Assembly (NCBI GenBank): GCA_029747585.1
Contig: JAPEVF010000247.1
Span: 1 to 59,705 of the forward strand
Origin: Pleurotus djamor
Lineage: Eukaryota; Basidiomycota; Agaricomycetes; Agaricales; Pleurotaceae
DNA length: 59,705 nt
Reading direction: 5' to 3'
Shown here: positions 11,521 through 23,539 of the stretch, piece by piece
How the letters are laid out: the number at the start of each line of letters is the position of its first letter
Position numbering within the stretch: the first letter of the stretch is position 1
The notes under the pieces: generated by a model
What the model was told of the DNA's origin: nothing
Seen by the model: only the letters and a program-made list of their open reading frames with translations
Database searches by the model: none
Position numbers and translations under genes: made by a program

Positions 11521-13318
11521 ATGCCCTACGTCGCAATCCCCTCTGGCATCAGTTTGGGGGACCTCACCGCAGCTGTGCTCGAGCGTATCGCGCGTCTGCA
11601 AGTACACCTCGAATCTCGTCCCAAAACCGTAGCCGTCAAGGCCAACTATGAGATATGGATTCAAAACGTCCAGCCAATAATTGTATGTCCTTTTCTCAGA
11701 TTTCCAATCTCGATCCGTAATCTCAACCTTGTCCGACCTCCAGGATGACCTCGATTCGCGCTGGCCGGAGCTTCAGCCTCTGGTCTCGGTCGGGATCATT
11801 GATTCGCGTCGCCTTGAGCTGCTCAATGACACGCGCTCAGCGTTGCACGAGACGCGCGACGCTCTTCGCAAGCTAAATACACCACTGCCACCCCTTCCCG
11901 CCAGCACCTCCAACTCTTCGTCTATCCTTTCTACGCTTACTCCCAATGTCACGTTGAAGCGGCGGTTCGCAGAGCTCGAGAAGGATGGAGACGGAACGCG
12001 CAGCGCTGTCGGTCACGCGAAGAAGCCGAAGGTGTTTGAAAGCGACGACGATGACGATTCAGACTACACGCCTTCGAGTGCTAATATTAAGGATACGATT
12101 ACTTCTACGGAATCCGAGAAGAAACCCCGGCCCAAAACAAACAGTAAGTCAACCCATACCTCCGATGCCCCAAGCCCAATCACTTTCCACAGAGTACGCG
12201 GTGTACGGAGCTGATGGCTCTATCCCTGGGTTTGGAAAAATTCCAGTCGGTGTCGGAAATCCCCACAAGGGAGATTTTACCTGTCACGGACCGTGCCCCC
12301 ATAGTCTGATCAAGCCCGCCTCCGGTGGTTATCCCTGTCAACGTGAAGGCGATTGTCTTTGGCGAGATCAAGCCGCCTGTAAACGCTGCCAATTGAAGAA
12401 GCTGGCTTGCATCGGGCCTGGGTGCAGCACATGCGGGAACTGCTCCATGGCGAAGAGTCAATGCACTCATTCCTCACATACCCGATCTGCCAACACGAAG
12501 AGGTCGACTAACAAAGGCACGAAGACGGTGGGTACCGCGAATACCGCCAGCTCGTCGCGGTCTACCCGTAATGATCGCTCTGCGAAACCCGTGGACGATG
12601 ATGAATACGTTCCAACTTCTGTCAAAGGCACGTCGGCAACGAAACCACCTCACAAACCTCCAGTTACTACGAGGCTCAATCCTCCTAGGCCCTCACCGGC
12701 ACCATCCACAGCTGCTGAAACTTCAGTCGCACCTCCCCAGCATTCCTCATCCCTCAAAAATTTGGTCACACCTGCTTCCACTTCGAAACGCACGCGTAAC
12801 TCCTCTCTATCCGCCCTCGCTCTGCGTACATCTCCCGCCGTCGTGTCGGCTCTAACGAAGCCTGATACAATCGGTCCTTCAGACCCAGTCTCCAACCCCG
12901 TGAATACGTCACTCAACATTGTTTCAAACGCGATCATAGACTCCATACCCTCGGTATGTCCATCCTTTCCCATGTCCAGACACCATCTCATCCTAGGCAA
13001 GGCATCTCTCCATCCACTTTCAATCACTTCCGCACCCCCGGGTGGGTATCCAGTCGGAGAACTGAAGGTAAGTCCTCAGCACTATTAATTCGCATAGTCT
13101 CTGACTGAATTCGACTCTGAACCGCGATTGGATAGGCACCACAGCCATCTGAACCCAACTCAGACGTATGGGCCTGCTACTCGCAAAGTCTACTTGAAGC
13201 AATCCATGCTCATGATAACGCGATACAAAATTCTGTAGCGGAGATCAATGCACTCAAATTGGAGTTGAATAGATCACTTGCTATGGTGCGACTTCGTTCG
13301 GCGCAAAAACGAACATAA
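11521..13318 (+). CDS. Zn(II)2Cys6 cluster protein with C-terminal coiled coil
   Basis: Exons 11521-11682, 11744-12143, 12193-13067 and 13136-13318 join in frame to 539 residues. The mid-protein segment ACKRCQLKKLACIG, then PGCSTCGNCSMAKSQC (about residues 249-278), fits C-x2-C-x6-C-x7-C-x2-C-x6-C, the fungal binuclear zinc cluster, with basic residues between the first cysteines. Extra cysteines lie just upstream (CHGPCPH, YPCQREGDC). Before it is an acidic nuclear-type segment with basic clusters (AKKPKVFESDDDDDSDY); after it a Ser/Pro/Thr-rich linker; at the end a heptad-like helix (EINALKLELNRSLAMVRL). Likely a DNA-binding regulator, but the cluster is central rather than N-terminal and no fungal-specific TF domain is seen. 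Targets unknown. Confidence 0.72.
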
Positions 13319-13533
13319 CTCTTGAACTCGTCTTCCTATGACTCTAGTTATACATACTACTGCACGTAGTATTAGATAGAATATGTGCTTTGTGCTAGTT
13401 TGCCCTTAGCCATGTTTGTGCTTGATATCAAATGATCGGACCGGGCATTCTTGGGCCATCTCGGTGGCATCCATTTTAGGCGTAACAATAATATAGAGCG
13501 TAAGCAAGGAGCTTTCTGTGGGATGAAGTTTCC

Positions 13534-13890
13534 TTAAGCTCCAGCACCGCCGGGCTCCCGAGGGCGGACATGTTCCAAAGGTTCTGAGGTTTGCTCCACC
13601 ACGACGACCGCAACGACAACAGCAATGGCAGCGAGGATAGGCCTCCTCTTGTAAAGCGATGCCATAGCTTCTACATCCCAAACCCGCAATAATGACACGA
13701 TTTCCAACAGTCTCTCGCAGTCTGGGACATCTGAATATGTCAAAAAGGATAACACCGATGGCAGTGCTACCAAAAGAATGGTGCGCAGCGAGAACAGCAT
13801 CAGGGATAAGTTGCCTGGTGACCATATAAGAGCTGCATCCAACGTGAGCAGCAACCGCAGAGGGTCCTGTGAATTTTCGATCGCAGACCT
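13534..13890 (-). pseudogene. DUF6533-like membrane protein fragment
   Basis: The minus-strand frame reads ...LLLTLDAALIWSPGN, then two hydrophobic stretches with a Cys and RVWDVEAMASLYKRRPIL followed by a run of Ala/Val. The order (Asp-Thr-Leu...IW, Cys, then R-x-LYKR before a transmembrane helix) resembles the start of basidiomycete DUF6533 integral membrane proteins. A separate upstream patch near 14090 reads VRMMYDFETH, like the preceding exon, but is not joined by a clean splice. The remaining four or five helices of the family are missing. Best read as a truncated or decayed copy; weak evidence. Confidence 0.35.
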
Positions 13891-14924
13891 GGACATTGGT
13901 AGTCATAGCTCCTGTGCACCATACTTAGACACTTCGTAAAGGCCACAGAAAGAAGGCGCAAACGCCAACGCGGAAATTGAGTTGATTAGCACGATCAGCG
14001 ATTTTTTCTTGTCAAAAAAGATAAGATGGAAGCAAGGTGGAAGGATTAAAAAACTCACCGGCGAAAGACGCTGCTCAATGCGTCTCAAAGTCATACATCA
14101 TCCGCACTTTCAGCATTGCTTGCAGCCCGTCCATGGCTGGAATGGGAGATGGGCAATATCATTGCGTATGCTAAAACGCGTTACGAGGGAGAAAAGTTTT
14201 GACCAACCTCCTCGGCACCGTATATTTTGTCGCTAGAGATGATAGATGAGGCTCGATGAGGCTTTGGGGTGTATAGTTATGAGACAGAGGGCACGGAGAG
14301 AGGCCTCGGACGTTCCAACGTTACGTTCATCAACCATCAATCATTGGCTGAGAGATTCAAGAAGCTTCGCGAACTAGGGTGCAGCCGCTTTAGGCGCTCA
14401 GATGGACCGCGCGGTCTTTCAAATTTCAATGTCAATCCATTCCCGAATGTTCACGTTCTTGCATCCAATCAACATCCAATGATCCACCTCGATGTCCAAA
14501 ATCCACAGACGAGGTCTGAGCTCCATTAGCCTTTCAGCGCCGTTTTTTCGGCGGTTGGTAGGCGGTACGTTGTGGGCAAGGCCAAGGCAAGGTATGTAAC
14601 TCGATCCAGCGATTATATATAAGTGAATAATGCAAGTGGAAACGCATATGCTCTCATGGGGGCGGGACGGGTGGTATGGAATCGTGCTCCTGCTTGAAGT
14701 CGCTATTACTGATGTGGTGTGTTGTGGGCGGTGTACTTTTACAACTGACGGTAGCCCAACGGTAACCAGCGATTCACGTTGAAACACTGGCGTCCTATTT
14801 TTATACGAACTCGCGTGAACAGCTTGAAAACTGCCTCTTCGGAATAACTTGGTACTTATAGCCCTATTCGGTGTGCTTTCTTATCGCTGGTCTTCGCCAT
14901 TATTCCTACTTACACCCTCTATAT
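13891..14924. other. Intergenic stretch, no clear gene
   Basis: Only short frames without recognisable domains. It contains possible degraded upstream exons of the DUF6533-like relic near 14090 and the promoter side of the DUF6535 gene starting at 14925. Confidence 0.4.
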
Positions 14925-17728
14925 ATGCAGCATGAACAGGATGCACCCCAGGCGCTTGGGCAAGAAGCTGCAGATGACGCGAAGGTTTGGCGTCAGTATG
15001 TCGAGGAAGCAACCGAACATGACGCACACATGTTAAGTGAATGGAGTCGTAATGTGGATGTTAGCTTGATTTTCGTGAGTCCATAAAACGAGGTATCAAA
15101 GGGTTGAGCTGACTCGAATTTTATATTGTTTGCGTATAGGCTGGCTTGTTCTCCGCTGTCGTAGCGACATTCGCCGCACAGTCGTATGAAACTTTGAGTG
15201 CCAATCCTCAAGATGCTACGAATGCCTTATTGGCTTCCATTCTGGCGGGACAGACCGCTATGAATAGTGGTCGTCCGTCAAATGATGTGGAGGCTCGACT
15301 CCCGTCGTTCACACCATCCGCAGCGGCGGTGTGGGTCAACGCCCTCTGGTTCACTTCGTTGGTTGGTAGCTTGGCCGTTGCCTCAGTGGGGATGCTTGTG
15401 AAGCAATGGTTAGACGCATACTCAGCCAACCTTCCCGCATCGCCGCGACTACGTGCCCGAGTTCGCCAATATCGATATGACATCCTCCGGGTGTGGTACA
15501 CACATCATATCATAAACTACCTCCCATTCGCGTTGTCTCTTTGCTTGATTCTCTTTCTATTGGGGCTGGTTATCCTTCTCTTCGACAACTGTATACCGAT
15601 TGGGCTGGCATCGTTGTTGCTCTTCTTGTTGACAGTTGGATTCCATGCATTCAGTATTCTACTACCAGCTCTTACGAATTGCCCCTGGAAAACTGCTGTG
15701 TCCCCTTTGTTCTATCATTACCTGGCTCCACTCCGTCTCCTCCCTGCTGGCTTCCCGCACATTATCCGATTGGCCTCCGTACTCAAAGGCTACCTGTACT
15801 TGCCACTCGGGCTTGTCCGCACTATCGAAATCCCAATCCCTTTGCAATTTCTTTGGGAAATTGTCCTGTTTGTCGGGGAAATTGTCCTGTCTATCTGGGA
15901 GTTCTTCGTGATCGTCGTTGAACACTATCTTCACGTTCGCATCGACGCAGCCTTTTCGAAGGGTTTCAAAGCTTTGGCCAAAGTCGGCCACAAGACAATC
16001 TTTGGCATCAGATCTTCGGTCCTTTCTCTAGGCCGCACCATATTCAGCTTATGGTCAAACAGTAAATCCGAAGCTGCAGACGAAGAAATTGTCATCACAA
16101 ACATGAAAGACCACCTTGATAGCTGTGCAATCCTTTGGATGGTTTCAACATCAACCAAGAAGAGTGTTGTTGACTGTGCCCTTCAATCTATGGCTGGCCT
16201 TCCCGTTGCTTTTTGTGACGGAGGCATCCTTCACAGCGAATATCTACGCGGACTATTACACAGACGACTCGCCGACTGTATCCACGGTCGGACTGTGGTT
16301 CGACCCAACTCCGCCGAGCTCTATATACGGAGCCTCTATCGAAATCGCCTCTCCCATGAGACTCTCAACAAGGTCCACTTGAAAACCCTCGATTGTGACC
16401 TCTTGCACAATGTTCCCGTCGATCCTGCTTCACCCCTTTATATCACCTTGATATGCACGAAGGCGATGCTTAATGAGATTCTGGACTGCCTTGCAAATGT
16501 ACAAGCCAAGACCGCAACGTATGCGCCGTATCACATACAATTGATGGTCACCTCCATCGCGCATGAAGTTTCTGGCCGCAAGGGGCCTAGTGATGACCAC
16601 TGGATGGGCTCCCCGTCTGGGGGTTGGGTCCATATATCGTCTCGAGCACTTCCCATTCTCATCACGCTCCTCGAAATTCCACCAGCAGCTCAAGCACCGT
16701 CGCCCTTGGACCTCTCCATCGCAAAATGCATCGTTGTTCTTACCAACGGTACCATCGACCTAGGAGAAGCTTCGTCTAACGTATTTCTTGAATACGTCTT
16801 ATGCGGTCTTGGCGCGATAATTCGCTTCCCTGGATCTTACGGTTGTGACACAGCGGAGGACATCTCCATCATCTACCGCAAATACTTAATTGCATTCCGC
16901 CGCTCTAATGATCCACTATCATCTGGCGATGCTCTTGTTAAAATCCTCAGAGTATTCACCCACAAACATCCCGATTCTTGGGACCTTCAGGATATAGAAG
17001 GCCTCGTGACAATACTAGCACACTCGCGCGCGGGTGCCCTACGAACTGTTGACTGGCACTTGGTTGTGTATATCCTCCAAAACATTACGACACTTACTAG
17101 CCCTCCAACAACTCTAATCTATCAACTCCTTGTTTGTGCGGAGCGACTCGTCCTAGAGTGCGCATGCACCGGAGCCCCTGGTTCAGCACTTTTGGTCGAT
17201 TCCCTCGCCAAGCTCATCTATCTATCGATCCGCAACTTCCGCCTCTTCAGCCCGATTCAGTCTCAGACATTCCGCGTGTTGATCAATATCGGACACCAGT
17301 ATTGCATCAGACGTACATCATTACAAAGTACTCCTTTCATTAAGGGCCTCCTCGACGCCAGTCGCGAGTTCTTTGACAATCCAAGCTCAATAATTCAAGC
17401 AGACGTTGACCTATGGGTAGATACACTTGTCATGTTGGACGCCGTCGACAATGTTGCACTGAAAGAGAGTAGAGCTGTTGATGCTGTCTTGCAGTGGACA
17501 ATACGGAATTGGAGGGGTCATGTAGCGGCTGCCCCGCATATGGAACGGCTACGCCAACTCGCTGAAAGCCTCGGCATCAAGATAGATTTAAGCCATGACC
17601 CAACATGGTTCAGAGAACTTGGTGAGTGTCTTGGATTCTTGTCCTCCATGATAGCTCATATTCAATTTCTCGATCTTGTAGTTCAACGGGAAGCAGGGCT
17701 GTCAAAGCCAATGGTTGCTCGGCGATGA
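14925..17728 (+). CDS. DUF6535-domain membrane protein
   Basis: Exon 1 14925-15074, phase-0 intron 15075-15139, then a long exon 15140-17621 and a short last exon 17682-17728 after a 60-nt intron; 892 residues. The N-terminal 230 residues match the basidiomycete DUF6535 layout: an acidic segment with VWRQYVEEA.EHDAHMLSEW, then four transmembrane helices (AGLFSAVVATFAAQSYETL; VNALWFTSLVGSLAVASVGM; FALSLCLILFLLGLVILLF; GLASLLLFLLTVGFHAFSIL) with VKQWLDAY between helices 2 and 3. The long C-terminal part is a helical, soluble-looking domain without named motif. The last intron is a multiple of three, so retention would only add 20 residues. Function of this family is unknown. Confidence 0.85.
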
Positions 17729-18114
17729 CCACTGCAACATATACCCGCCGCTTTCATTTATACCATATTATACCATACGCACCAGTAATCCGCAGCTTTC
17801 AGTGAGATCGAGAAATCTATATAATGCTTGATAACCGAGCTGTCTATCGTCCGGAGTCAAGCCCTGACGTTTTCAAGACGTTTTGGACTTCATTGAGAAG
17901 AGTTCGGGTGTTCATTACACGGGTAAAGTACACAACACGGTCAAGGATTCTACAATTTGGGTCGTTCTAAAAATTGACGAGCGAACACCAACTACAACGC
18001 AGGTCAGTGACCAGATAGTTTGCCCACTAGCTGTTCGCAAACCCCTCTGGTTCCCTATCTCACGTGTTTATAAAGCGCGTTGGTGGCTCTGACATTTCTT
18101 GACTTTGAACCACC

Positions 18115-19743
18115 ATGGTCACTGCCACTGTTTCTCTTACTCAGAAAGTACTACGCGACGCCCAGTTTGCGAAGCTTCTCTTTCGTTTCTACTCTGGGAA
18201 CCGTGCCCACTTCGCGCTCGTATGTCGAACATGGCTTGAAGAAGTATTGGTCGCCGAATGGACTAGTATTAGTCTTGTTCGTCTTGTACGCCTTCTACCG
18301 ATCCGACAAAGGGACTTTTTTTTCTGCTGGAGAGGTGATTTCTTCCGTTAAACTGTTGGAGTTGCGACTCACAATGATTCTTTCTAGGATATGGTGATCT
18401 CTCACGCAAACGAGGCCCACTGGCAGAGCTTCAACAAGTACGCGGTAAAAGTAAAGACTCTGAATGTCTCTTTGAAATATCTGGATGCCTACGAAATCTT
18501 GGAGCTCTTTTGCAACCCCTTCAGGACGTTCATGCTGCCGAATCTTGTCACTCTGAACTGTGAATGCCACCCAGCACTCATTCGATTGTTCGCCCATCCC
18601 AACATTCAGTCCCTCACTCTTCATGTCCAAGATACGGACTTGCTTCAGGCTACGTTTCGTTATATTATGAAAGAAATACCTGGCCTCCGCAAGCTCGTTC
18701 TCGATTACAAAGCCGAACTTGAAGAAGATAGCCCTTCACCATGCAACATCGAGCGCATTCTCTCTTATAATCTGGCCAATCTGCAAGCTTTGACATCTCT
18801 GACTATACCCGAGGAGTGGCTCTCCACATCTGTCGTTACCGCTATCGCCAAGCGGCCTATCCTTGGTCATTTGGAGATCGTGAAACATGAATACAATCCG
18901 CAAGCATTCCTTTGCGAGGTAAAAACGAACATTAAGGGCTTTGCTGCTCTAGATGTCCTCTCGATCCCCAACATGCATTCTCTACGGGTCTTGTCTGCTT
19001 TTTGGACTTCCCCAAGTCGCCTGAAACATCTGACGGTGTCGAATGCCCCACTGATACATACTCTACCAACTTCCGAATTGATCGCGAAGCATTATGTCAA
19101 CTTGGAGTCGCTTCGGATTATCTTCACCCCAGACACTAACGTCTATTGGTACAAGCACATCGCGTTGAAATACTTCATGCCAATCTTTCAGCATTGCAAG
19201 AAACTCAAGTCTATCAAGCTTGTATTCCGTATCTGCTCAATCCAGATTGACAAAACCGAGCTCCTGAACATGGCCATGGCTCTTCCGTTATTGGAGGAGT
19301 TTTCTGTTGAATACAACGAAGACCCGCCCACGTCTCCAAGGCCTGCTGTAGACGCATTGACTCTTGTCCGCATCGCGCGGTTCCTCCCTAATCTGAAGAC
19401 TCTTCGCCTGGAATTCGATTTTAATTTCAAGGGGGACATTGAGCGCTTCCTCAGAGCCGCCACGCAGGTATCTTTCCCGAAGCTAACTCTACTCGACTTA
19501 GGACAATCCCCGATCTCGGAAAGCAACGAACACGATGCCCTGGCCCTCTTGTCGCTGTTGCTTCCCAGTACTTGCGCTGTTGGCTATTCTCGCTACGGGC
19601 CGTTTTGGAAATCTTGGAATCGGGTGGTCAAAGGGAAAGAAGGGTTCAGGACGCTTAACTCGGCGAATTTTACTTACTTACTGGGTCGATTGACGAACGA
19701 GCTCAAACTCTTGGAGGCCCAAGGGTCCATGGCTTCGGCGTAG
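18115..19743 (+). CDS. F-box-like LRR protein, apparent frameshift in a T8 tract
   Basis: Exon 1 from ATG 18115 encodes an F-box-like segment (FRFYSGNRAHFALVCRTWLEEVLVAEW). Exon 2 (18388-19743) encodes Leu-rich LRR-like repeats (LPNLVTLNC, FLPNLKTLRLEFDF) and ends at 19743. The splice 18335-18387 joins exon 2 in frame only to the reading FFSAGE, which is one base off the frame coming from the ATG. The shift falls in the run of eight T at about 18316-18323; seven T would give QRDFFSAGEDMVISH, the linker expected in this family. So either an assembly homopolymer error or a real +1 mutation. Exon 2 shows no other damage. Confidence 0.75.
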
Positions 19744-20724
19744 AGCAACGCGTCTAGAGGCGTGCCATCCCAAATTGTTGCCCTGTTTACACTCGATTTT
19801 TCCGCGTATCTATCTACGATGCCTTGCGTCTGTAGCTGTACTCAATATGTATATATTACAATACGTGTTTCTAATGCTCTTTCCCAGCTTTTTTTGAGAA
19901 ATCCAGCCCGACCTCCCAAGTGTAAGAGAGGGTAAGAGCCTAGGTACTCGTGGCCGCCAAAAGTAATCGCGCACCGAAAATAGTGATGGCTACCATCTCG
20001 TCATTGAACCCGAGTGCTTCCTCCCAAATGGGTGGTTACAACTGAGAGGTATAAGGGTAAGGAATCAGACTTCGTCGTTGGAACGAAGGGCGTACCGAAG
20101 TGTATGATTCGAGAGTGTGCGAAATTCGGTGTCCCTTTGCCCGATTCTCGATCCATGCTTCCAGCCGCTCCAGGGGTCAGAAATATTATATATGATAGTT
20201 ATGAGACACACCTCCTTTGTATGTGAAGGAATAAAGAAGAGAGTGGTTTTGTCAAGAGGTATCGGTGTGGCAAGTTCGGGAGTACCCTCCCAAAAAAGGA
20301 AATTTCCAGGGGATCAAGGGGTAAATCACCGAAAGTCGTCACTTTCAACACGAAATCCTAGCTCACTCGTGCAGCTTTCCAGGAAATGGGTTAGTCCGTG
20401 TTAGTACTTATATGTTAGAGCTCCCATTGAGCCTATCCGACCCGCCCCCACAGCTCCGTACAAAAAGCTCATTTTGGCCATGAAAATGATATCATTTACC
20501 GACACAGGTAGCGAATTGAATCGTGTTCTTATTGTTAAAATCACCCCGAAGGCAAGTAATATTTTTCATATTTTTATTGCAAGAAAAGGACTGCGCGATG
20601 ACGGCGAAACAATGGTCAAAATATGCGCGATTACTTTTGGCGGCCACGAGTATGTGTTCGAGCGCCCGTGCAGGCGCGTGTGTGGCTGTGTTCGCCTCTC
20701 TTCCCCCAAAACACCCTCCTCAAA
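19744..20724. other. Intergenic stretch, no clear gene
   Basis: About 1 kb with only short frames on either strand and no recognisable domain. It holds the 3' end of the F-box gene and the promoter of the ChAPs gene at 20725. Confidence 0.5.
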
Positions 20725-23539
20725 ATGGCGGAGGCGTCCTTCAAGGACATCCCAGAGCTTTTCGAAGTGAGTTGCTCCAAATAAATAGCCCTCGTCACTG
20801 TCTCAAGCATCGTCTAGGTCGAGCTTGGCGAATCCTTAACGGCTCGGACTGAATGTCTATGTCAGTCAAGTTTCATGGCGACCAACCCTCTCGGCTCATC
20901 CTTCGTCTTTGACAGCAACGTTTCGTGAACTTGGACCTCCAGATCTGTGTCATGTCGTAAAGAGCACTGGTCGAAGTGGGCAGAGAGATGTGCGTATTTC
21001 GAAATGGACCGAGGGATTGCGCGTATGTGTTTCTGATGCATCTTTTGCAGCTTGGATCGTACCACTACGTCTCTGGCGTTGATGCCTCGTCTTCAGCATC
21101 CTTAGCAGCGTATATCAACTCACTGACGTATTCGATTGAAGACAGCTCTGCTTGGTTCTCGAAAACGGCGGCTTGGAAAGTCAGGAACGGGTGCTATTGG
21201 TGTGTGCTCAATCTCGAGGTTTTGATGTGGGGTACGGGCTGATTTCGGTGGTCCTGGATGGTTCAGCTGCTTCAATGCATTTTCACGGGTTGATATACGC
21301 GTCGATGTCAAAATTCCTGGCGGAGTGAACGCGTATGTGATCGACCTTAGAGGGGAACGCCATGAAGCCACGCCAGAGATATGGCAAGAAACATACGTTT
21401 CCGCTATCCTTCGGGCGATTCTCTACTCGGACGACCCCAACTACTGGCTAGAGGCGTACCGCAAGTTGGATCCTATCACCACACTCGAAGGCGAACTCCG
21501 ATTCCTGCAGGCCTCGGAATCACTATTTTCCAAAGGTACGCTGACCCTATGAGGTCTTGGTGGAGCCATGCTGAAGAAGTCCTTGCAGGTTGGCAAGTCG
21601 GCTCTGATCCAGAAATTCAAGTGGCTACGATGGTTTCGAACCATCTTACCGCTGGGATATTGAAGTACTTTGGGGATAGTGGTCGGTGGCAGCCAGCTGC
21701 GAACCTCTTCGAGAAACTGTCGACGCGGGAACCTGAGGTGGCATCACTCTTGGCACGAAGTTACATTGGAATGAGTGCGAGCATCCCTATTCACGTCTTT
21801 TGCTCTAACCTAATCATCACTCGGATTCGTAGATGAAGAGGTCAAAGCCGTTCAAATCATGTCAACAGCCATCAAACAAATTCCCCAATCGTACACTCTC
21901 CTTCACGCTCAATGCGACTTTTTACGGTCCAAGGGCAAGTTTGAATGGGCTCTCAAACTGGCTAGACAAGCGGTCAATTGCGCTCCAAGCGAATTCGTTA
22001 CGTGGGAGAAGTTGACGGAGATTTATATTGACCTCGGGCAGTTTGAGCAGGTGCGAATCGATCTCATTTGTCTTGCCGTCTCTAAGTCTCCTGCAGGCAT
22101 TGCTGACGCTGAACTCATGCCCCATGTTCACGTTCAACGGGCGTGATGCTCATCGAAACCTTCCTACTTCACGCATACATCTCCCTTTCCTTCGTCCTAT
22201 CGGTGAAATCTTACCCGAAAAAACAAGAACAGACGACGATGAGGTACGTCTATTGCTTTCCCCCTCACGACCAGGTAATAATAGCATCATCCCTTTGCAG
22301 GCCGACCCCGCTCTCCTCCGACTTCCTTCACCTGGGCTACGTGGTACGTGGGCGAGAGCTTATGCTCTGCTTACCCGCCTTGTAGCACAGGTTGGCTGGG
22401 ACGAACTTCTCAAGGCGCGAAGCTACGTCTTCGTTATGGAAGAGGAATACAGAATGCAGAAATCCCGAACCGATACCACCACACCTGTCGTAGCCACCTC
22501 CTCCAACGGCCAAGTGGTCATCCACGAGGATGGCTCAGCGGTACCAAGTCGACCTCAACGGGATTCTGCGCTTTCTGATGGTACCACTCTGACGCCGAAC
22601 GACGATGATGCGTCAATTCGTGGGGTGCGGTCGCCACATAGTCCGAATGGAAGTATGGGCGATTTGAACTCGGCCAACTCGGAAGCACCCCAGTCGGCTA
22701 TTCCTACGATCAAGATCTCAGCCGAGTCGGATGGCGAGGAAAGCCCTGTGTCCCCCAAAGATGGACAGGCCAAGCAGAATGGAAATGCCGATGTTAAGGT
22801 CAACGAGCTTGAGAAACCTGTGCAAGCAGCTGCTGGTGAAGGAGAGCAGACTAATGGTGAACAGTCACCTCTGCCAGCGCAGGAACCGTTTTCATTCAGC
22901 AACAAGCGACTTTGTGAACGGTGGTTGGACAACCTATTCATGGTGCTGTATGAAGTCAGTATTCCTCTTTCAGCGCTCTGTGGTTGATTTAACAGCTTGA
23001 CCTATCGGCTTTCAGGATCTACGGGTTTGGACCATCTTCCGCGCTGAGGTAGCTCATTTCAAGACTCAGCATGTTGCGTACCGCAAGACAGGGTACGAAT
23101 GGGAGATCCTTGGTGATCTTGGCTTGAGACTTCACCACAAAGAGGAGGCCAAAGAAGCGTATCAAAGGTGTCTTGATACGCCTAGATACTCCATCAAACC
23201 TTGGGCTAAGCTCATGGAGATGTACGCCGAGGAGGGGGATATCCAGAGATCGATACAGACAGCGATTCGGGTTGCTGCGTATCAGTACGCTGATTATGCC
23301 GAGATGGCTGTAAGTTCTTGAAGCTCCTCTCCCTTTCTCCCGCCATTAATAACCTTTCCATCATCGCACAGTACCCTACACTCATTGCCCGCTCATTCTT
23401 CAAACTCGGTCAAATCCACGGCATCGCCAAAATATCGTTTACGCTGATGAGCATGGGTCTCCCCGAGTCGATCTTGAAGATCATGGAGAGCTATTTGCAG
23501 TATGCGAAGACGTTTAAAGTAGAAGGATACGATTTCTAA
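20725..23539 (+). CDS. ChAPs-family exomer subunit (Chs5-Arf1-binding protein)
   Basis: Cargo-binding subunit of exomer, which sends chitin synthase and other proteins from trans-Golgi to plasma membrane with Chs5 and Arf1. The product starts MAEASFKDIPELFE; short exons (20725-20766, 20818-20860, 20916-) join to ESLTARTECLSTFRELGPPD and continue through GSYHYVSGVDASSSASLAAY and NAFSRVDIRVDVKIPGGVNA, hallmarks of the Bch1/Bud7/Chs6 family. The middle and C-terminal parts are TPR-like helices (AYALLTRLVAQVGWDELLKA; EEAKEAYQRCLDTPRYSIK) separated by a low-complexity Ser/Asp/Pro linker of about 150 residues encoded near 22460-22890. It ends KTFKVEGYDF. Which paralogue (BCH1, BUD7 or CHS6) cannot be told; basidiomycetes usually have one or two. 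Confidence 0.92.
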
